A stretch of 64,000 nucleotides of DNA from Bacteroidota bacterium (GTDB lineage Bacteria > Bacteroidota > Ignavibacteria > Kryptoniales > JAKASW01). This document shows positions 26,762-37,384 of this stretch, piece after piece. The DNA is taken from assembly GCA_021825585.1 (NCBI GenBank), contig JAKAGT010000007.1, positions 1 to 64,000 on the forward strand, written 5' to 3'. Every line of letters starts with the position of its first letter. Position 1 is the first letter of the stretch. The notes beneath the pieces were generated by a model, which saw only the letters and a list, made by a program, of their open reading frames with translations, did not search any database and was not told where the DNA came from. Made by a program: the position numbers and the translations under genes.

Positions 26762-27893
26762 GTATATTCCTCGCTATCACCATCTTCTGAACCTCGCTGG
26801 TACCCTCGCCGATCGTCAATAGTTTGACATCACGATACAACTTCTCGACCGGAAAGTCTTTCGTGAATCCATAACCCCCATGTATCTGGATGGATTCCTC
26901 GGTGCATTTGACGGCAATCTCGCTTGCGAAGTATTTCGCCGTCGCTGCCGCAAGAGTGATGTCCTTGCCGTGATCTTTGAGATAAGCAGCCTTAAAAGCG
27001 AGAAGCCTCGCCGCATCTATTTTAGTCGCCATCTCGGAGATCTTCCATTGTATCGCTTCGAACTCGGCGAGCGGTCTTCCGAACTGTACACGTTCCCTGG
27101 CATACTTCACACTGGCGTCAAGGGCCCCCTGGGCAACACCGACTGAGAGCGCGGCAATTCCTATGCGGCCCGCATCGAGGACTTGCAGCGCCTGCTTAAA
27201 ACCTTCTTCCTCATTACCGATAAGATTCCCGGCAGGGACAATTACATTCTCGAATACCATCGTAGACGTATCGCTTGCACGCATGCCGAGCTTGTTCTCT
27301 TTCCTGCCGACCGAGAAACCGGACATCCCCTTTTCAAGTATAAACGCGCTTATGCCCTTCTTTTTCTTTGCGGGATTCGTCAACGCCATTACGACAACAG
27401 TCTGTCCGACCGAACCGTGTGTCGTGAACTGCTTCGTTCCGTTCAACACGTAATGATCTCCATCACGGACGGCTGCCGTGCGCATGGCTCCGGAATCGCT
27501 GCCGCTCGTCGGTTCAGTCAACCCCCACGCCCCGATCTTCTTTCCGGAGGCCAAATCCGGCAGATATTTCTCTTTGAGGCTTTCGCACGCGAAGTTGTAT
27601 ATGTGACTCGTGCAAAGCCCGTTGTGTGCCGCCACCGACAGGCCTACCGACGGGTCGACCCTGGAGATTTCTTCCACAATTATGCAGTAGTCGACGTAGC
27701 TCAATCCGGCGCCGGCGTATTTTTCCGGGATAGTGACCCCCATGAAGCCGAGCTCGCCCAGCTTATGCATAATCTCAAGTGGAAATTCCTGGCTTTCGTC
27801 ATACTTCATCACCACCGGCTTGAGTTCCGTTTGAGCGAAGTCGCGGGCCAGCTCTCGAACTTGTTTGTTTTCGGGCGTGAATTCAAAATCCAT
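26751..27893 (-). CDS. Acyl-CoA dehydrogenase (short-chain type)
   Basis: 380 residues, usual length. FAD-dependent oxidation of an acyl-CoA to the enoyl-CoA, passing electrons to ETF. Seen: GLTEPTSGSDSGAM and QFTTHGSVG (flavin and substrate binding), MGMRASDTS-like LGMRASDTST, and IHGGYGFTKDFPVEKLYRD, with the catalytic Glu in TIGEGTSE near the C-terminus as in butyryl/short-chain enzymes. It follows meaB, which suggests a link to propionate or branched-chain amino-acid breakdown. Confidence 0.92.
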   Translation of the reverse strand: MDFEFTPENKQVRELARDFAQTELKPVVMKYDESQEFPLEIMHKLGELGFMGVTIPEKYAGAGLSYVDYCIIVEEISRVDPSVGLSVAAHNGLCTSHIYNFACESLKEKYLPDLASGKKIGAWGLTEPTSGSDSGAMRTAAVRDGDHYVLNGTKQFTTHGSVGQTVVVMALTNPAKKKKGISAFILEKGMSGFSVGRKENKLGMRASDTSTMVFENVIVPAGNLIGNEEEGFKQALQVLDAGRIGIAALSVGVAQGALDASVKYARERVQFGRPLAEFEAIQWKISEMATKIDAARLLAFKAAYLKDHGKDITLAAATAKYFASEIAVKCTEESIQIHGGYGFTKDFPVEKLYRDVKLLTIGEGTSEVQKMVIARNILGL

Positions 27894-27944
27894 TATGCGT
27901 TCCTCTTTTTTGAAGAAAGTGTGAAGCCTCGTGGATCTTCCGCC

Positions 27945-27970
27945 AGGCAGCCCCTTTTGGGTGGCTGCCT
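27945..27970. repeat. Hairpin at the meaB stop codon
   Basis: AGGCAGCC (27945-27952) and GGCTGCCT (27963-27970) form a perfect 8-bp stem immediately after the meaB stop, before the acyl-CoA dehydrogenase gene. No T-run follows, so attenuation or RNA processing is more likely than full termination. Confidence 0.5.
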
Positions 27971-28927
27971 CTATTTCTTCGTCAGATCTTTCGCAAGTTG
28001 AATGGTTGAAAGCGTGTTCGAGAGGACAAGTTCCAGTTTTTGGTCTAATTCGGAAAGACGCTCTCTCGTCCAGAATCGGTGATGGAGATAATTTTCTACG
28101 ATTTCAATGACCACTTTCCTGAGGCGTTCCTTGCGTTTAGAAAACAACTTGTTCTCTCGGACCAGGTAGTTGTAATGCCTTTCAATTCCCTTTACGACCT
28201 CGGCGATGCCTTTGTTTTCGCTTGCGACAGTTTTAACAATGAACGGGTTCCATCCGTTCGCTCCTGTTCCCGTTTCATGAGGATGTGCTGAGATCTCCAA
28301 TACCGTCGAGATCGCATTGTAAGATTGGTCCACTCCGGGACGGTCGGCCTTGTTCAACACGAAGAAGTCTGCGATCTCCATCAGCCCCGCTTTCATCGCC
28401 TGTACCGAATCACCCGACTCCGGTGTAAGTACCACGATAGTCGTATCCGCAGCCTGAACCACGTCCAGCTCTGATTGGCCAACTCCAACTGTTTCCAGAA
28501 AGACATAATCGAAACCCGCAGCATCCAGGACATCTGCCGCTTGCTGGGTGGTCTTGCTCAGCCCACCCAGACTCCCCCTTGTAGCCATGCTCCTTATGAA
28601 GATTCCGTCTCGTGAGCTGAGGTCCATCATTCTCACCCTGTCTCCGAGCAGTGCACCACCGGAGAACGGGCTTGTCGGATCCACTGCTATTATTCCGACT
28701 TTTTTCGAGGCATCATTCAGAGCACGGGCCAGCTTACTCACCAGAGTACTTTTGCCTGCCCCCGGCGGACCCGTTATACCTACACGGTAAGCGTGCCCGA
28801 GTTTCCTGTGAATCGAAGTGAGTAACTCCACCGAACGATCGTCCTGGTTTTCAATCAGCGAAATAGACCTGGCTACCGCCGTCTTTTCGCCCGAAAACAA
28901 TCTTTCGATCAGCTTCGTATCAGTCAT
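27971..28927 (-). CDS. meaB: MeaB/ArgK-type G-protein chaperone of methylmalonyl-CoA mutase
   Basis: 318 residues. Walker A GPPGAGKSTL, switch DPTSPFSGGALLGDRVRM shown in part as SGGALLGDR, VFLETVGVGQSE and the guanine-binding NKAD. MeaB protects and repairs the adenosylcobalamin enzyme methylmalonyl-CoA mutase with GTP. Mutase subunits are not in this window. It overlaps the epimerase gene by 8 nt. Confidence 0.95.
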   Translation of the reverse strand: MTDTKLIERLFSGEKTAVARSISLIENQDDRSVELLTSIHRKLGHAYRVGITGPPGAGKSTLVSKLARALNDASKKVGIIAVDPTSPFSGGALLGDRVRMMDLSSRDGIFIRSMATRGSLGGLSKTTQQAADVLDAAGFDYVFLETVGVGQSELDVVQAADTTIVVLTPESGDSVQAMKAGLMEIADFFVLNKADRPGVDQSYNAISTVLEISAHPHETGTGANGWNPFIVKTVASENKGIAEVVKGIERHYNYLVRENKLFSKRKERLRKVVIEIVENYLHHRFWTRERLSELDQKLELVLSNTLSTIQLAKDLTKK

Positions 28928-29852
28928 TCCCTTTATTCTTCTTCTTGAAGAACTCCACGGTACTGTCCAGCCCCTGGTCGAGAGAAACCTTCGGAGTCCA
29001 TCCCATCAGATTCTTCGCCTTAGTGAAATCGATGACGCTCCTGAGTTGCTCACCGCTCTTTGCAGGCCCGTGGCGTTCCTCCGCCGATGATCTGGTTGCC
29101 TTCTTCAGCTTCTGGAAAAGCGTATTGACATCTGTCTCCGAAGAGGTCCCTATGTTGAAAATGTCTGTCTTGTCGTAATCAAGAGCGAGCAGGTTCGCGT
29201 AAACGACGTCCCCGACGAAAGTGTAATCGCGCGTCTGTTTTCCGTCTCCGTTGATGATGGGGGACTCGCCTTTCAGCATCTTGTCCGTGAAGATGGCGAC
29301 GACTCCCGCTTCGCCCTGCGGGTTCTGGCGCGGGCCGTAAACATTGGCGTAACGCAGCACAACATAATTCAGACCATGCACCGCATTATAGAAGAAGAGA
29401 TACTTCTCGACAGCGAGCTTCGCTATGCCGTAAGGTGAGAGCGGTCTCGTCGGGTGCTGTTCATCGGCCGGGAAATAATCCTGTTCCCCGTAAACGGCGC
29501 CGCCGGTAGAGGAGAAAATCACCTTCTTGACGCCGGCCTTGATGCAATTCTCAAGGACGTTCAGTGTCCCCACGATATTCACACTAGCGTCGAACATCGG
29601 ATCTGCGACCGAGTGTCTAACGTCCATTTGTGCTGCCAGATGATTCACGACGTCAAATCTCTTCTGCTTAAATATCCTTGTCATCTGCGGGTCGCGGATG
29701 TCCATCCTGAAAAAGTTTACCTTTGAATTGAGGTTGTCAAGTGAACCGGAAATGAGATTATCGACGACGGAGACCTCGTGACCGCGCTCCAGATAAGCGT
29801 CCACGATGTTCGAACCGATGAACCCCGCACCGCCGGTTACCAGAATATTCAT
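28920..29852 (-). CDS. UDP-glucose 4-epimerase-like NAD-dependent epimerase
   Basis: 310 residues, extended SDR. NAD motif TGGAGFIGSN, substrate-side AAQMDVRHSVADP, SSTGGAVYGE and the catalytic YGIAK (YxxxK), then RYANVYGPRQ. This pattern matches GalE/WbpP-type UDP-hexose 4-epimerases, which feed polysaccharide synthesis. The start overlaps the purD stop as ATGA. It is followed by meaB, an unrelated function, so the operon is mixed. Confidence 0.88.
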   Translation of the reverse strand: MNILVTGGAGFIGSNIVDAYLERGHEVSVVDNLISGSLDNLNSKVNFFRMDIRDPQMTRIFKQKRFDVVNHLAAQMDVRHSVADPMFDASVNIVGTLNVLENCIKAGVKKVIFSSTGGAVYGEQDYFPADEQHPTRPLSPYGIAKLAVEKYLFFYNAVHGLNYVVLRYANVYGPRQNPQGEAGVVAIFTDKMLKGESPIINGDGKQTRDYTFVGDVVYANLLALDYDKTDIFNIGTSSETDVNTLFQKLKKATRSSAEERHGPAKSGEQLRSVIDFTKAKNLMGWTPKVSLDQGLDSTVEFFKKKNKGND

Positions 29853-31147
29853 CTGTTGGGTCCTTTCTTCAACTCGAAATTGATGGCTTTGTTTCCGATA
29901 TCGTGCCTGAAGAACATACCATCGAAGTGTAACTTCTGGGCGCGAGAATAAGCAAGCTCCGATGCCCGCTTAATTTCTCCCCCTTTGTCCACACCGGTTA
30001 TGCCAAGGACTCTCCCCCCGTCCGTAAGCGTCTTGCCTTCCTTTATAACAGAGCCCGAATGGAATATCTTTGTACCGGGCAGATTGTCATCGAGGCCGAT
30101 GATTTCCTTTCCCTTTTCGTAATGGTCCGGATAACCCTGCGACGCAGCAATTACACAGACCGCCGCCGCGCCGTTCAGCGTCAGTTTGTAAGAGCCGATT
30201 TTCCTGTCGGCGGCTGTCTGCAGAAGACCGAGGACCGAGGAGTCTATAAGCTGCAGAACCGCCTGAGTCTCCGGATCGCCGAAGCGTGCGTTGAATTCCA
30301 CTACCTTAGGTCCTTCTTCGGTCAACATCAGCCCGCAGTACAGGCACCCCCTGAACGCATAGCCTTCTGCACGCGTCCCTTCGATAACCCTCTCGATGAC
30401 CTGCGATTTGACTTTTTCCATGTCGCCGGGTGAGACGAACGGTGTCGGCGCAAAAGCTCCCATCCCTCCGGTGTTCTTTCCGAGGTCGTTGTCACCGACG
30501 CGCTTATGGTCCTGTGCCGGAGGAAGAACCACATAGTCTTCGCCGTCCGTTATTGCAAACACAGACGCCTCGGTGCCCGTCATAAACTCCTCAACAACGA
30601 TTCTTTCGCCGGATTCACCGAACACCTTCTTCACGAAGAACTTCTCCAGCTCAGCTTCCGCCTCACTGCGCGACCCGACTATCGAGACTCCCTTGCCGGC
30701 TGCAAGCCCGTCGGCTTTAAGAACCAACGGATACTTAGCATCCTCCAGGTATCTTCTCAATTCGTCAGTTTGTTTGATCGTAAAAGTCATAAAGTCCGAC
30801 GTCGGAATCTTCCAGCGCTTCATAAACTCTTTTGCAAATGCCTTGCTTGTTTCCAATCGCGCGGCAAGCTTTCGGGGTCCGAATATCTTCCGTCCGCGAC
30901 TTTCAAAGACATCAACAATCCCAGCGGCGAGCGGCTGTTCCGGTCCGACTACTGTCAGGTCTATCCCTTCACTCTTTGCAAAGCGCAGAAGCGAGGAGAT
31001 GTCGTCGGACTTGATGTTCACACATTCCGCCTGTCGTGAAATTCCAGCGTTGCCGGGCGCACAATAGACCTGCGTGCCCTTATCTCTCAAAATAGCATCG
31101 ACCAGCGCATGCTCGCGTCCGCCGCTCCCCACGACCAATACTTTCAA
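29849..31147 (-). CDS. purD: Phosphoribosylamine-glycine ligase
   Basis: 432 residues, an ATP-grasp enzyme of purine synthesis joining glycine to phosphoribosylamine. Seen: VGSGGREHAL, GPEQPLAAGIVD, KADGLAAGKGV, NARFGDPETQ and NTGGMGAFAP. The start is TTG, supported by GGAG about 7 nt upstream and by the conserved N-terminus; it overlaps the preceding glycosyltransferase stop. guaB lies three genes upstream in the same operon, giving two purine genes in one transcript. Confidence 0.96.
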   Translation of the reverse strand: MKVLVVGSGGREHALVDAILRDKGTQVYCAPGNAGISRQAECVNIKSDDISSLLRFAKSEGIDLTVVGPEQPLAAGIVDVFESRGRKIFGPRKLAARLETSKAFAKEFMKRWKIPTSDFMTFTIKQTDELRRYLEDAKYPLVLKADGLAAGKGVSIVGSRSEAEAELEKFFVKKVFGESGERIVVEEFMTGTEASVFAITDGEDYVVLPPAQDHKRVGDNDLGKNTGGMGAFAPTPFVSPGDMEKVKSQVIERVIEGTRAEGYAFRGCLYCGLMLTEEGPKVVEFNARFGDPETQAVLQLIDSSVLGLLQTAADRKIGSYKLTLNGAAAVCVIAASQGYPDHYEKGKEIIGLDDNLPGTKIFHSGSVIKEGKTLTDGGRVLGITGVDKGGEIKRASELAYSRAQKLHFDGMFFRHDIGNKAINFELKKGPNR

Positions 31148-32478
31148 TTCATATCTCCAACTTTGATATAAGAGCCTCTATAGTCCAACTGGAAAGAGAG
31201 TTCGCGCGCCAGCTCGCCCGTCAGCTTGTTGCGATCATAGGCCTGCGCAAACTGGACGGGTATCTCGGGCAACGAGTTCTTCTCCCACAGCTCGTGATAC
31301 TCGGCTATTGCCTTCTTTATCGCCGCCACATCGTCCGGCTTCACTACCTTGCCTGCACCGGATTCGAGTATCGTGCTCCTTGCTGTGCCTTCCGGGACGA
31401 GTCCCAATATCGGCTTCCGGCTCCCGATGTACTCAAAGAGTTTACCGGTCGAGACCATGTCCTCGCCTCTCCCATAACCGATAGTCAGCCACAGGACATC
31501 GCTGGTGATCAGGTATCTCACGGTAGATTTATGGTTCAGGTAGCCGAAAACCTTCACGACATCCTGGAGCCCCAAGGATTCGATCAGCGCCAGGTTTTCT
31601 TTTCTGAATGTTCCTATGAAGACCGCCTCTATTTTGCTTCTCAGGCTCGGCCTTTCGCGCAATAATTCCGACAGGGCCCTGAGGAAATACTTCGGGGTCC
31701 TGTTGTGATAGAATGTGCCGGCATAGGTAAATCTCATCCTGTCGGAAAAGGGTAACTGTAGAGTGTCCTCAACGTGAAAATCGTTTGAGTCGTATCCCTG
31801 AGGAATTATGGCGATATCGTTATATCCGAGGAAAGGATAGCGCCGGATCATCAGTTCCTTGATCCGCCGGTTTATCGTGATCACCCTGCTTGACGCGCGC
31901 AGGACCTTCTTCTCCAGACTTTGATGCAGCAGTTTGTGATAAGGCGTCAGGTAGAAATGCAGAGGATTGTCTACCCAGGCGTCGCGGTAGTCAAGGACCA
32001 GAGGGACTCCGAATTCCTTCGAGAGCGCTGCACCGATAAGGTGGCACGTGTACGGGGGCGCCGTAGAGAGGATGGCGTCGAAGGCAGGCCGGCCATCAGG
32101 ATTGTCGGTTTGGAACAGCTTCCTTCCGACCTTAAGGGCCTCATGTTTCCAGCCTATCTTATTGTCCGGGACAAACACTGCCTGACTGACGCGGCTGAGG
32201 ATGCTCCTCAATTTTTCATGAGGCATCTTCAGTGGCTTCCCGCTTTCGAACAATCTTGTAGGATCAAGTGAGTTCGTCCGCACGGTCTTGATGCTATTTT
32301 CAGTCACCTCACGCATCAGGCTGTAGTCCAGAGCAAAGTACGCTGTCGGCGTGATCGTCAGCACCGTAGGCTGCCAGCCGTATTCGGGAAGATACCTGAC
32401 GAACTTGAGTATCCGTTGGACTCCACTCAGACCCATCGGCGGAAAGTAGTAGGCAATAACTAGTACTCTATTTTCCAT
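31144..32478 (-). CDS. Glycosyltransferase family 4
   Basis: 444 residues. N-terminal GT-B domain with AYYFPPMGLSGVQR (acceptor-side pattern of WcaI/TuaH-like GT4 enzymes) and a C-terminal donor domain ending in an E-x7-E-like stretch (GKLFEYIGSRKPILG). It lies among purine and acyl-CoA genes and not in the polysaccharide locus. The sugar and acceptor are unknown. It overlaps pepP by 11 nt and purD by 4 nt. Confidence 0.88.
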   Translation of the reverse strand: MENRVLVIAYYFPPMGLSGVQRILKFVRYLPEYGWQPTVLTITPTAYFALDYSLMREVTENSIKTVRTNSLDPTRLFESGKPLKMPHEKLRSILSRVSQAVFVPDNKIGWKHEALKVGRKLFQTDNPDGRPAFDAILSTAPPYTCHLIGAALSKEFGVPLVLDYRDAWVDNPLHFYLTPYHKLLHQSLEKKVLRASSRVITINRRIKELMIRRYPFLGYNDIAIIPQGYDSNDFHVEDTLQLPFSDRMRFTYAGTFYHNRTPKYFLRALSELLRERPSLRSKIEAVFIGTFRKENLALIESLGLQDVVKVFGYLNHKSTVRYLITSDVLWLTIGYGRGEDMVSTGKLFEYIGSRKPILGLVPEGTARSTILESGAGKVVKPDDVAAIKKAIAEYHELWEKNSLPEIPVQFAQAYDRNKLTGELARELSFQLDYRGSYIKVGDMN

Positions 32479-33589
32479 ATGTTGAAATGTAGTAATCCCT
32501 ATCTTTTGAGAAATGTGAAAGTTGTTCTACACGATCTTTGGTTACCAGGAAATCATCCTCAATCCTCACTCCACCCAGATTAGGGACATAAATTCCGGGT
32601 TCAATCGTTATGACGTGTCCCTCATCGAGGACATCTTCGCTCACCTTCGACACTCTCGGCAACTCGTGTATTCTGAGTCCCACGCCGTGTCCGAGCCCGT
32701 GCCCGAAGTATTTTCCGTATCCCTTCTTCTCGATGTAATCGCGGGCCGCCTTGTCTACTTTCTTTGCCGGCACGCCTGCCCTTGCCGCATCTCTCCCTTT
32801 TCGCTGAGCGTCATAGACTATCTGATATATTTTCAACAATTGTGGTTTAACTCTGTCACCTGTCTGAAATGTTCTCGTTATGTCGGAAGCGTAGCCGTCG
32901 AAAAAGCATCCGAAATCAATCGTAACGAACTCATCTCGCTCAATGACTTTGTCGGAAGCGACGCCGTGCGGCATCGCGCCCCTCCAGCCGCTGGCCACTA
33001 TCGTATCGAATGACTCTTTCGCGGCACCGAGTACCTTCTGATTGAATTCAAGGGTTGCCGACAGGTCGCACTCCCTCATGCCGGGCCAGGCTTCATGAGC
33101 CAGGACATCGAGAGCGTCGGCGCTGATGGAACAGGCTAATTTTATCCTGCTTATTTCGGCTTTCGACTTGACCGCGGCGAGTTTTTCAATTACGAGCGAG
33201 GTTTTCTGGAAATTGCACGAGCCAATTTTTGCCGCCGCCTCGTCAAATACACCAAGCGGCAGCGAATCTTCCACGCCGATCACGCTTCTTTTCAGTCGGG
33301 TCTCTTTGAAGAACTTTTTTTGCACGAATTCGAAAACGTTCCCGCTGTAAATGAGCACCTCACTGCTCGCGACCTGTCGCTTTGCCTGCGTCTTGTAACG
33401 GAAGTCGGTAAGGAAGTATGCTGCGTCCTGGAATATGAGGCAGAACCCCGATGTGCCGCTGAAGGTCGTCAGATAACGGACGTTAGGAACATCGGCAACG
33501 AAGAATGCGTCAAGCGAATTCTTCCGCAGATGCGACTGTAGTCTCTTTACCGACCTTATCGAGTGATTCTGCAAATCCGAAAGTATCAT
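32468..33589 (-). CDS. Xaa-Pro aminopeptidase, M24 family
   Basis: 373 residues. N-terminal creatinase-like domain (about 1-130), then the pita-bread catalytic domain. Metal ligands are visible: Asp in [12 protein letters not shown], His in [14 protein letters not shown], Glu in TIEPGIY and Glu in VRIEDD. Removes N-terminal residues next to proline in the cytosol. Its start overlaps the guaB stop as ATGA. Confidence 0.93.
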   Translation of the reverse strand: MILSDLQNHSIRSVKRLQSHLRKNSLDAFFVADVPNVRYLTTFSGTSGFCLIFQDAAYFLTDFRYKTQAKRQVASSEVLIYSGNVFEFVQKKFFKETRLKRSVIGVEDSLPLGVFDEAAAKIGSCNFQKTSLVIEKLAAVKSKAEISRIKLACSISADALDVLAHEAWPGMRECDLSATLEFNQKVLGAAKESFDTIVASGWRGAMPHGVASDKVIERDEFVTIDFGCFFDGYASDITRTFQTGDRVKPQLLKIYQIVYDAQRKGRDAARAGVPAKKVDKAARDYIEKKGYGKYFGHGLGHGVGLRIHELPRVSKVSEDVLDEGHVITIEPGIYVPNLGGVRIEDDFLVTKDRVEQLSHFSKDRDYYISTYGK

Positions 33590-35052
33590 AGATGGTAGTT
33601 CGGGGCTTCTTTCACGATATCCACATCATGCGGATGGCTTTCGCTCAACCCGGCGGAAGTTATCTTTACGAACCTCCCTTTCTCTTTCAGTTCACCGACA
33701 TTTGCGCATCCCAGGTATCCCATGGCCGCCCGCAGACCGCCGACCATTTGATAAACTGTGTCGCTCAACGAACCACGATACGGCACCCGGCCTTCGATTC
33801 CCTCGGGCACCAGTTTCTTTATGTCGTCCTCAACATCCTGGAAATACCGGTCGCTGCTCCCGGCCTTCATCGATTCCAGCGATCCCATTCCGCGATACGT
33901 CTTGTATGCCCTGCCCTCGTAGAGGACTTTCTCTCCTGGACTCTCTTCTACACCGGCAAACAGGTTTCCTATCATCACGCTGTCGGCACCGGCCGCGATC
34001 GCTTTTGCAATATCACCAGTCTGCTTTATACCACCGTCTGCAATAATCGGCACGTCGTACTTCCCCGCAACGGCTGCACATTCCATCACCGCGGTAATTT
34101 GCGGCATTCCGACACCGGCAACTATACGCGTCGTGCAAATGCTGCCCGGTCCGATGCCGACTTTAACGCCGTCCACACCGGCCCTTATCAGCTCCTCCGT
34201 TCCTTCCTTTGTTCCGACATTTCCGGCGATGAGCTGCGTGTTCGGAAACCTCTTCTTGATCTCCTTCACCATTCCGATAACGCCCCTGGAATGCCCATGC
34301 GCAGTGTCGACAATCAAAACATCGACACCCGCTTTGATCAGTGCCTCGGCCCTGTCGATGGTGTCCGATTTTACTCCGACGGCCGCACCGACACGCAGGC
34401 GCCCGCGCTCGTCCTTGCACGAATTTGGGTATCGCTTCTTCTTCTGTATATCCTTGAACGTGATAAGACCGCGGAGCTTGCCGTCCGAATCGACGACCGG
34501 CAGTTTCTCTATCTTGTGCTTCTGCAAAATCTGTTCGGCATCTTCGAGCGTCGTTCCCACGTTGGCCGTGACCAGATGTTCCTTTGTCATGAAATCGGAA
34601 AGCTTACGGTCATGGTCGTCGACGAAGCGGAGATCCCTGTTGGTGAGTATTCCCACGAGCCTCTCTCCGCTGACTATCGGGATTCCGGAAATGTGATATT
34701 TATTCATCAGCGCAACTGCTTCGCGCACCGTGTGTTCAGGTCCGAGCGTGACCGGGTCCGATATCATTCCGCTCTCGGAACGTTTGACGTGATCCACCTG
34801 TTCGGCCTGCTGCGATATTGAAAAATTCTTGTGAATAATCCCCATTCCGCCTTCGCGGGCCAGCGCTATCGCAAGCTCGCTTTCCGTGACCGTGTCCATC
34901 GCGGCGCTGATAAGCGGAATGTTCAACCTGATTTCCCTGGTCAACCTCGTGGTAACGACGGTTTCACGCGGCAGAACTTCGGAGTACCTTGGAATCAATA
35001 ATACATCATCAAAAGTCAGGGCATCGCCGACTATCTTTTCGCTCATTTCCAT
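33586..35052 (-). CDS. guaB: Inosine-5'-monophosphate dehydrogenase
   Basis: About 488 residues. Converts IMP to XMP with NAD, the first step to GMP. Seen: [17 protein letters not shown], two CBS domains at about 90-205 ([28 protein letters not shown]), the catalytic Cys loop GPGSICTTR, and the flap GMGSLEAM-like GMGSLESM. I favour ATG 35052, with GGAG 9 nt before it; ATG 35067 overlapping the upstream stop is also possible. Part of the long operon. Confidence 0.95.
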   Translation of the reverse strand: MEMSEKIVGDALTFDDVLLIPRYSEVLPRETVVTTRLTREIRLNIPLISAAMDTVTESELAIALAREGGMGIIHKNFSISQQAEQVDHVKRSESGMISDPVTLGPEHTVREAVALMNKYHISGIPIVSGERLVGILTNRDLRFVDDHDRKLSDFMTKEHLVTANVGTTLEDAEQILQKHKIEKLPVVDSDGKLRGLITFKDIQKKKRYPNSCKDERGRLRVGAAVGVKSDTIDRAEALIKAGVDVLIVDTAHGHSRGVIGMVKEIKKRFPNTQLIAGNVGTKEGTEELIRAGVDGVKVGIGPGSICTTRIVAGVGMPQITAVMECAAVAGKYDVPIIADGGIKQTGDIAKAIAAGADSVMIGNLFAGVEESPGEKVLYEGRAYKTYRGMGSLESMKAGSSDRYFQDVEDDIKKLVPEGIEGRVPYRGSLSDTVYQMVGGLRAAMGYLGCANVGELKEKGRFVKITSAGLSESHPHDVDIVKEAPNYHL

Positions 35053-35066
35053 CTGTGTATTCTCCA

Positions 35067-36236
35067 TCAATAATAAGCTTGGACTCCAGTTATGTCGCTT
35101 CCAATTATCAGCGTATGAATATCATGTGTGCCTTCATACGTGTACACGCTCTCCAGGTTTGCCATATGGCGCATGACAGGATACTCATCCAGGATGCCGT
35201 TTGCGCCGAGTATGGTTCGGGCAACTCTGGCTATCTCGAGGGCAAAGTGCACGTTGTTCCGCTTGGCCATAGACACTTGTGTGAACTTGTGCTTCCCCTG
35301 ATCCTTCAATCTGCCGAGCTGCAGGTTCAGCAGCTGTCCCTTTGTTATCTCGTTCAACATGAAGACCAGCTTCTCCTGAGTGATCTGAAATGCAGCGATC
35401 GGTTTCCCGAACTGGATTCTGGATTTGGCATAATTCAGGGCGGCATCGTATGTCGCCATCGCTGATCCGATCGCACCCCAGGCAATTCCATATCGCGCCT
35501 GGTCGAGACACATCAGGGGTGACTTCAAGCCTCCCGAGTTCGGGAGTATATTTTCGGCAGGTATTTCGCAATCCTGGAAGACCAATTCGCTCGTCACCGA
35601 AGCGCGCAGAGAATGTTTTCCTTTCATCTCCGGCGCAGAGAATCCCATAGTCCCCTTCTCTACAAGGAAGCCCTTTATTTCGCCGTCCAATTTGGCCCAA
35701 ACAACGGCAACATCCGCGATGGTGCCGTTAGTGATCCACATCTTCGCCCCGTTCAGAACAAACTTGTCGCCCTTCTTCTCAGCCCTCGTTATCATGCCGC
35801 CCGGATTGGAACCGAAGTCCGGCTCCGTCAAACCGAAACACCCGATCGCATCGCCCTTTGCCAATCGCGGAAGCCAGCGGTCTTTCTGCGCATCTGTGCC
35901 GAAAGTATAAATTGGATACATCACGAGACCGCTCTGGACCGATGCGAAGCTTCTGATGCTCGAGTCTCCGCGTTCAAGCTCCTGCATGATCAGTCCATAT
36001 GAGACATTATTGAGTTCGGCACAGCCGTATTTCGCGGGAAGAGTCGGACCAAGAATTCCGAGCTCGGCCATCTTCTTCACTATATGAATCGGGAAAGTCC
36101 CCTCACGGTAGTGCTTCTCGATGATTGGGACAACTTCATCCGAGACGAATTCCCTCACTGTATCCCGCACTAATTTTTCTTCGGTAGTTAATAGACTTTC
36201 GGTGTTGTAGTAATCAACGCCGCTAAACTGTGCCAT
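35067..36236 (-). CDS. Acyl-CoA dehydrogenase, glutaryl-CoA dehydrogenase-like
   Basis: 389 residues. Seen: [49 protein letters not shown] and the catalytic Glu in [10 protein letters not shown]. The RYGIAWGA and YEGTHDIH patterns match glutaryl-CoA dehydrogenases, which oxidise and decarboxylate glutaryl-CoA. GAGG precedes the ATG by 6 nt. It is the first gene of the eleven-gene operon; the last but two is another acyl-CoA dehydrogenase. The exact substrate is not proven. Confidence 0.9.
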   Translation of the reverse strand: MAQFSGVDYYNTESLLTTEEKLVRDTVREFVSDEVVPIIEKHYREGTFPIHIVKKMAELGILGPTLPAKYGCAELNNVSYGLIMQELERGDSSIRSFASVQSGLVMYPIYTFGTDAQKDRWLPRLAKGDAIGCFGLTEPDFGSNPGGMITRAEKKGDKFVLNGAKMWITNGTIADVAVVWAKLDGEIKGFLVEKGTMGFSAPEMKGKHSLRASVTSELVFQDCEIPAENILPNSGGLKSPLMCLDQARYGIAWGAIGSAMATYDAALNYAKSRIQFGKPIAAFQITQEKLVFMLNEITKGQLLNLQLGRLKDQGKHKFTQVSMAKRNNVHFALEIARVARTILGANGILDEYPVMRHMANLESVYTYEGTHDIHTLIIGSDITGVQAYY

Positions 36237-36524
36237 TGCAACCTCAAGATTTTAGGTAGGAACATTTATCTTCGTCTTTCAAAACAAGCCGGTTTCGCAA
36301 AGCCCTCTGCGGACAGCAGCATTCCTGCAGAGTCGGGCTAGGTTAGTTCAAATATTAGCCAAAAACCGCCAATGTATCAAGGATACACAATGCCGCCGAA
36401 GGCCGACTTCGCCAAGCGATTGAAATTTTACCGCAAGTTGCATACTTTTTTATCACCTGACAGTAAGAAGTCGCAGGCAGGTTTCTGTATTGCCAACCAT
36501 TTCGAAATCAATAACGGAAAGACA
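36237..36524. promoter_or_regulatory. Divergent control region with hairpin and dyad
   Basis: This region separates the long minus-strand operon from the plus-strand SDR gene. It holds a hairpin, CTCTGC 36305-36310 with GCAGAG 36327-36332, extended by AGCC/GGCT. It also holds a dyad TGTATC-AAG-GATACA at 36373-36387, a possible operator. An upstream in-frame extension of the SDR gene covers the dyad but has no homology. Promoter boxes are not clear. Confidence 0.4.
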
Positions 36525-37295
36525 ATGAAAAGTTTTGAAGGAAAAGTTGCAGTTGTCACCGGTGCGTCCAGCGGTATCGGGCGAGCTACGGCAAAGGCAC
36601 TTGCCGCAGACGGCGCGAAGGTACTGGCTGTTGCACGTAGCATCTCACGACTCGAATCCCTTAAGGAGGAATGCAGGAGCGCTGCCGGGCAGACTGAGAT
36701 TCTTGCCGGCGATGTAACAAAAGAGGCCGACCGCGAGAGATTAATTGACACGGCTCTACAGCGTTTCGGCGGGGTCGATATACTCGTTCAGGCTGCGGGC
36801 ATAATTGCCAACGGGACGATTGAAAACACCACCGTTGCACGCTGGAACGAGATGATGGACATTAATCTGAACTCCGTCTTCAGGCTGATGCAGATTGCAC
36901 TTCCCTCTCTCATTGAGCGAAAAGGAAACATAGTGAACGTGTCGAGTGTGACGGGGACACGTGCTTTTCCCGGAGTGCTCGCTTACTGCGTGAGTAAGGC
37001 CGCAGTCGACCAGCTGACGCGATGTTCAGCCCTTGAACTCGCGCCGAAAGGCGTCCGCGTCAACGCCGTCAATCCCGGCGTTGTGGTAACAAACCTGCAC
37101 AGGAATGGCGGTATGGACGAAGCCGCTTATGCAAAATTCCTAGAACACTCTAAGGAGACACATCCGCTCGGCCGAGCCGGCAACCCGGAAGAAGTGGCAG
37201 ATCTGATACTTTTTCTCGCATCGGATAAGGCAGGATGGATAACGGGAGTGACGTACAGCATCGACGGGGGGCGGGCACAAACCTGCTTCAGATGA
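36525..37295 (+). CDS. Short-chain dehydrogenase/reductase
   Basis: 256 residues from ATG 36525, the usual length for the family. NAD(P) motif TGASSGIG, NNAG-equivalent QAAGI, catalytic Ser in VSSVTG and YCVSK (YxxxK). The C-terminal ITGVTYSIDGG is typical of 3-oxoacyl-ACP-reductase-like SDRs. GGAAAG lies upstream of the ATG. A frame extending to 36372 has 51 extra residues without homology to the family. Single-gene unit; the substrate is unknown. Confidence 0.9.
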   Translation: MKSFEGKVAVVTGASSGIGRATAKALAADGAKVLAVARSISRLESLKEECRSAAGQTEILAGDVTKEADRERLIDTALQRFGGVDILVQAAGIIANGTIENTTVARWNEMMDINLNSVFRLMQIALPSLIERKGNIVNVSSVTGTRAFPGVLAYCVSKAAVDQLTRCSALELAPKGVRVNAVNPGVVVTNLHRNGGMDEAAYAKFLEHSKETHPLGRAGNPEEVADLILFLASDKAGWITGVTYSIDGGRAQTCFR

Positions 37296-37384
37296 GCAAC
37301 CGGCGTTATCCCGACATGTTCTACCGCAGCGTTATCGTTAAGGGTTCGCATCACCGGCCCGGCCAGACCGGCTCTGGACCGTAA

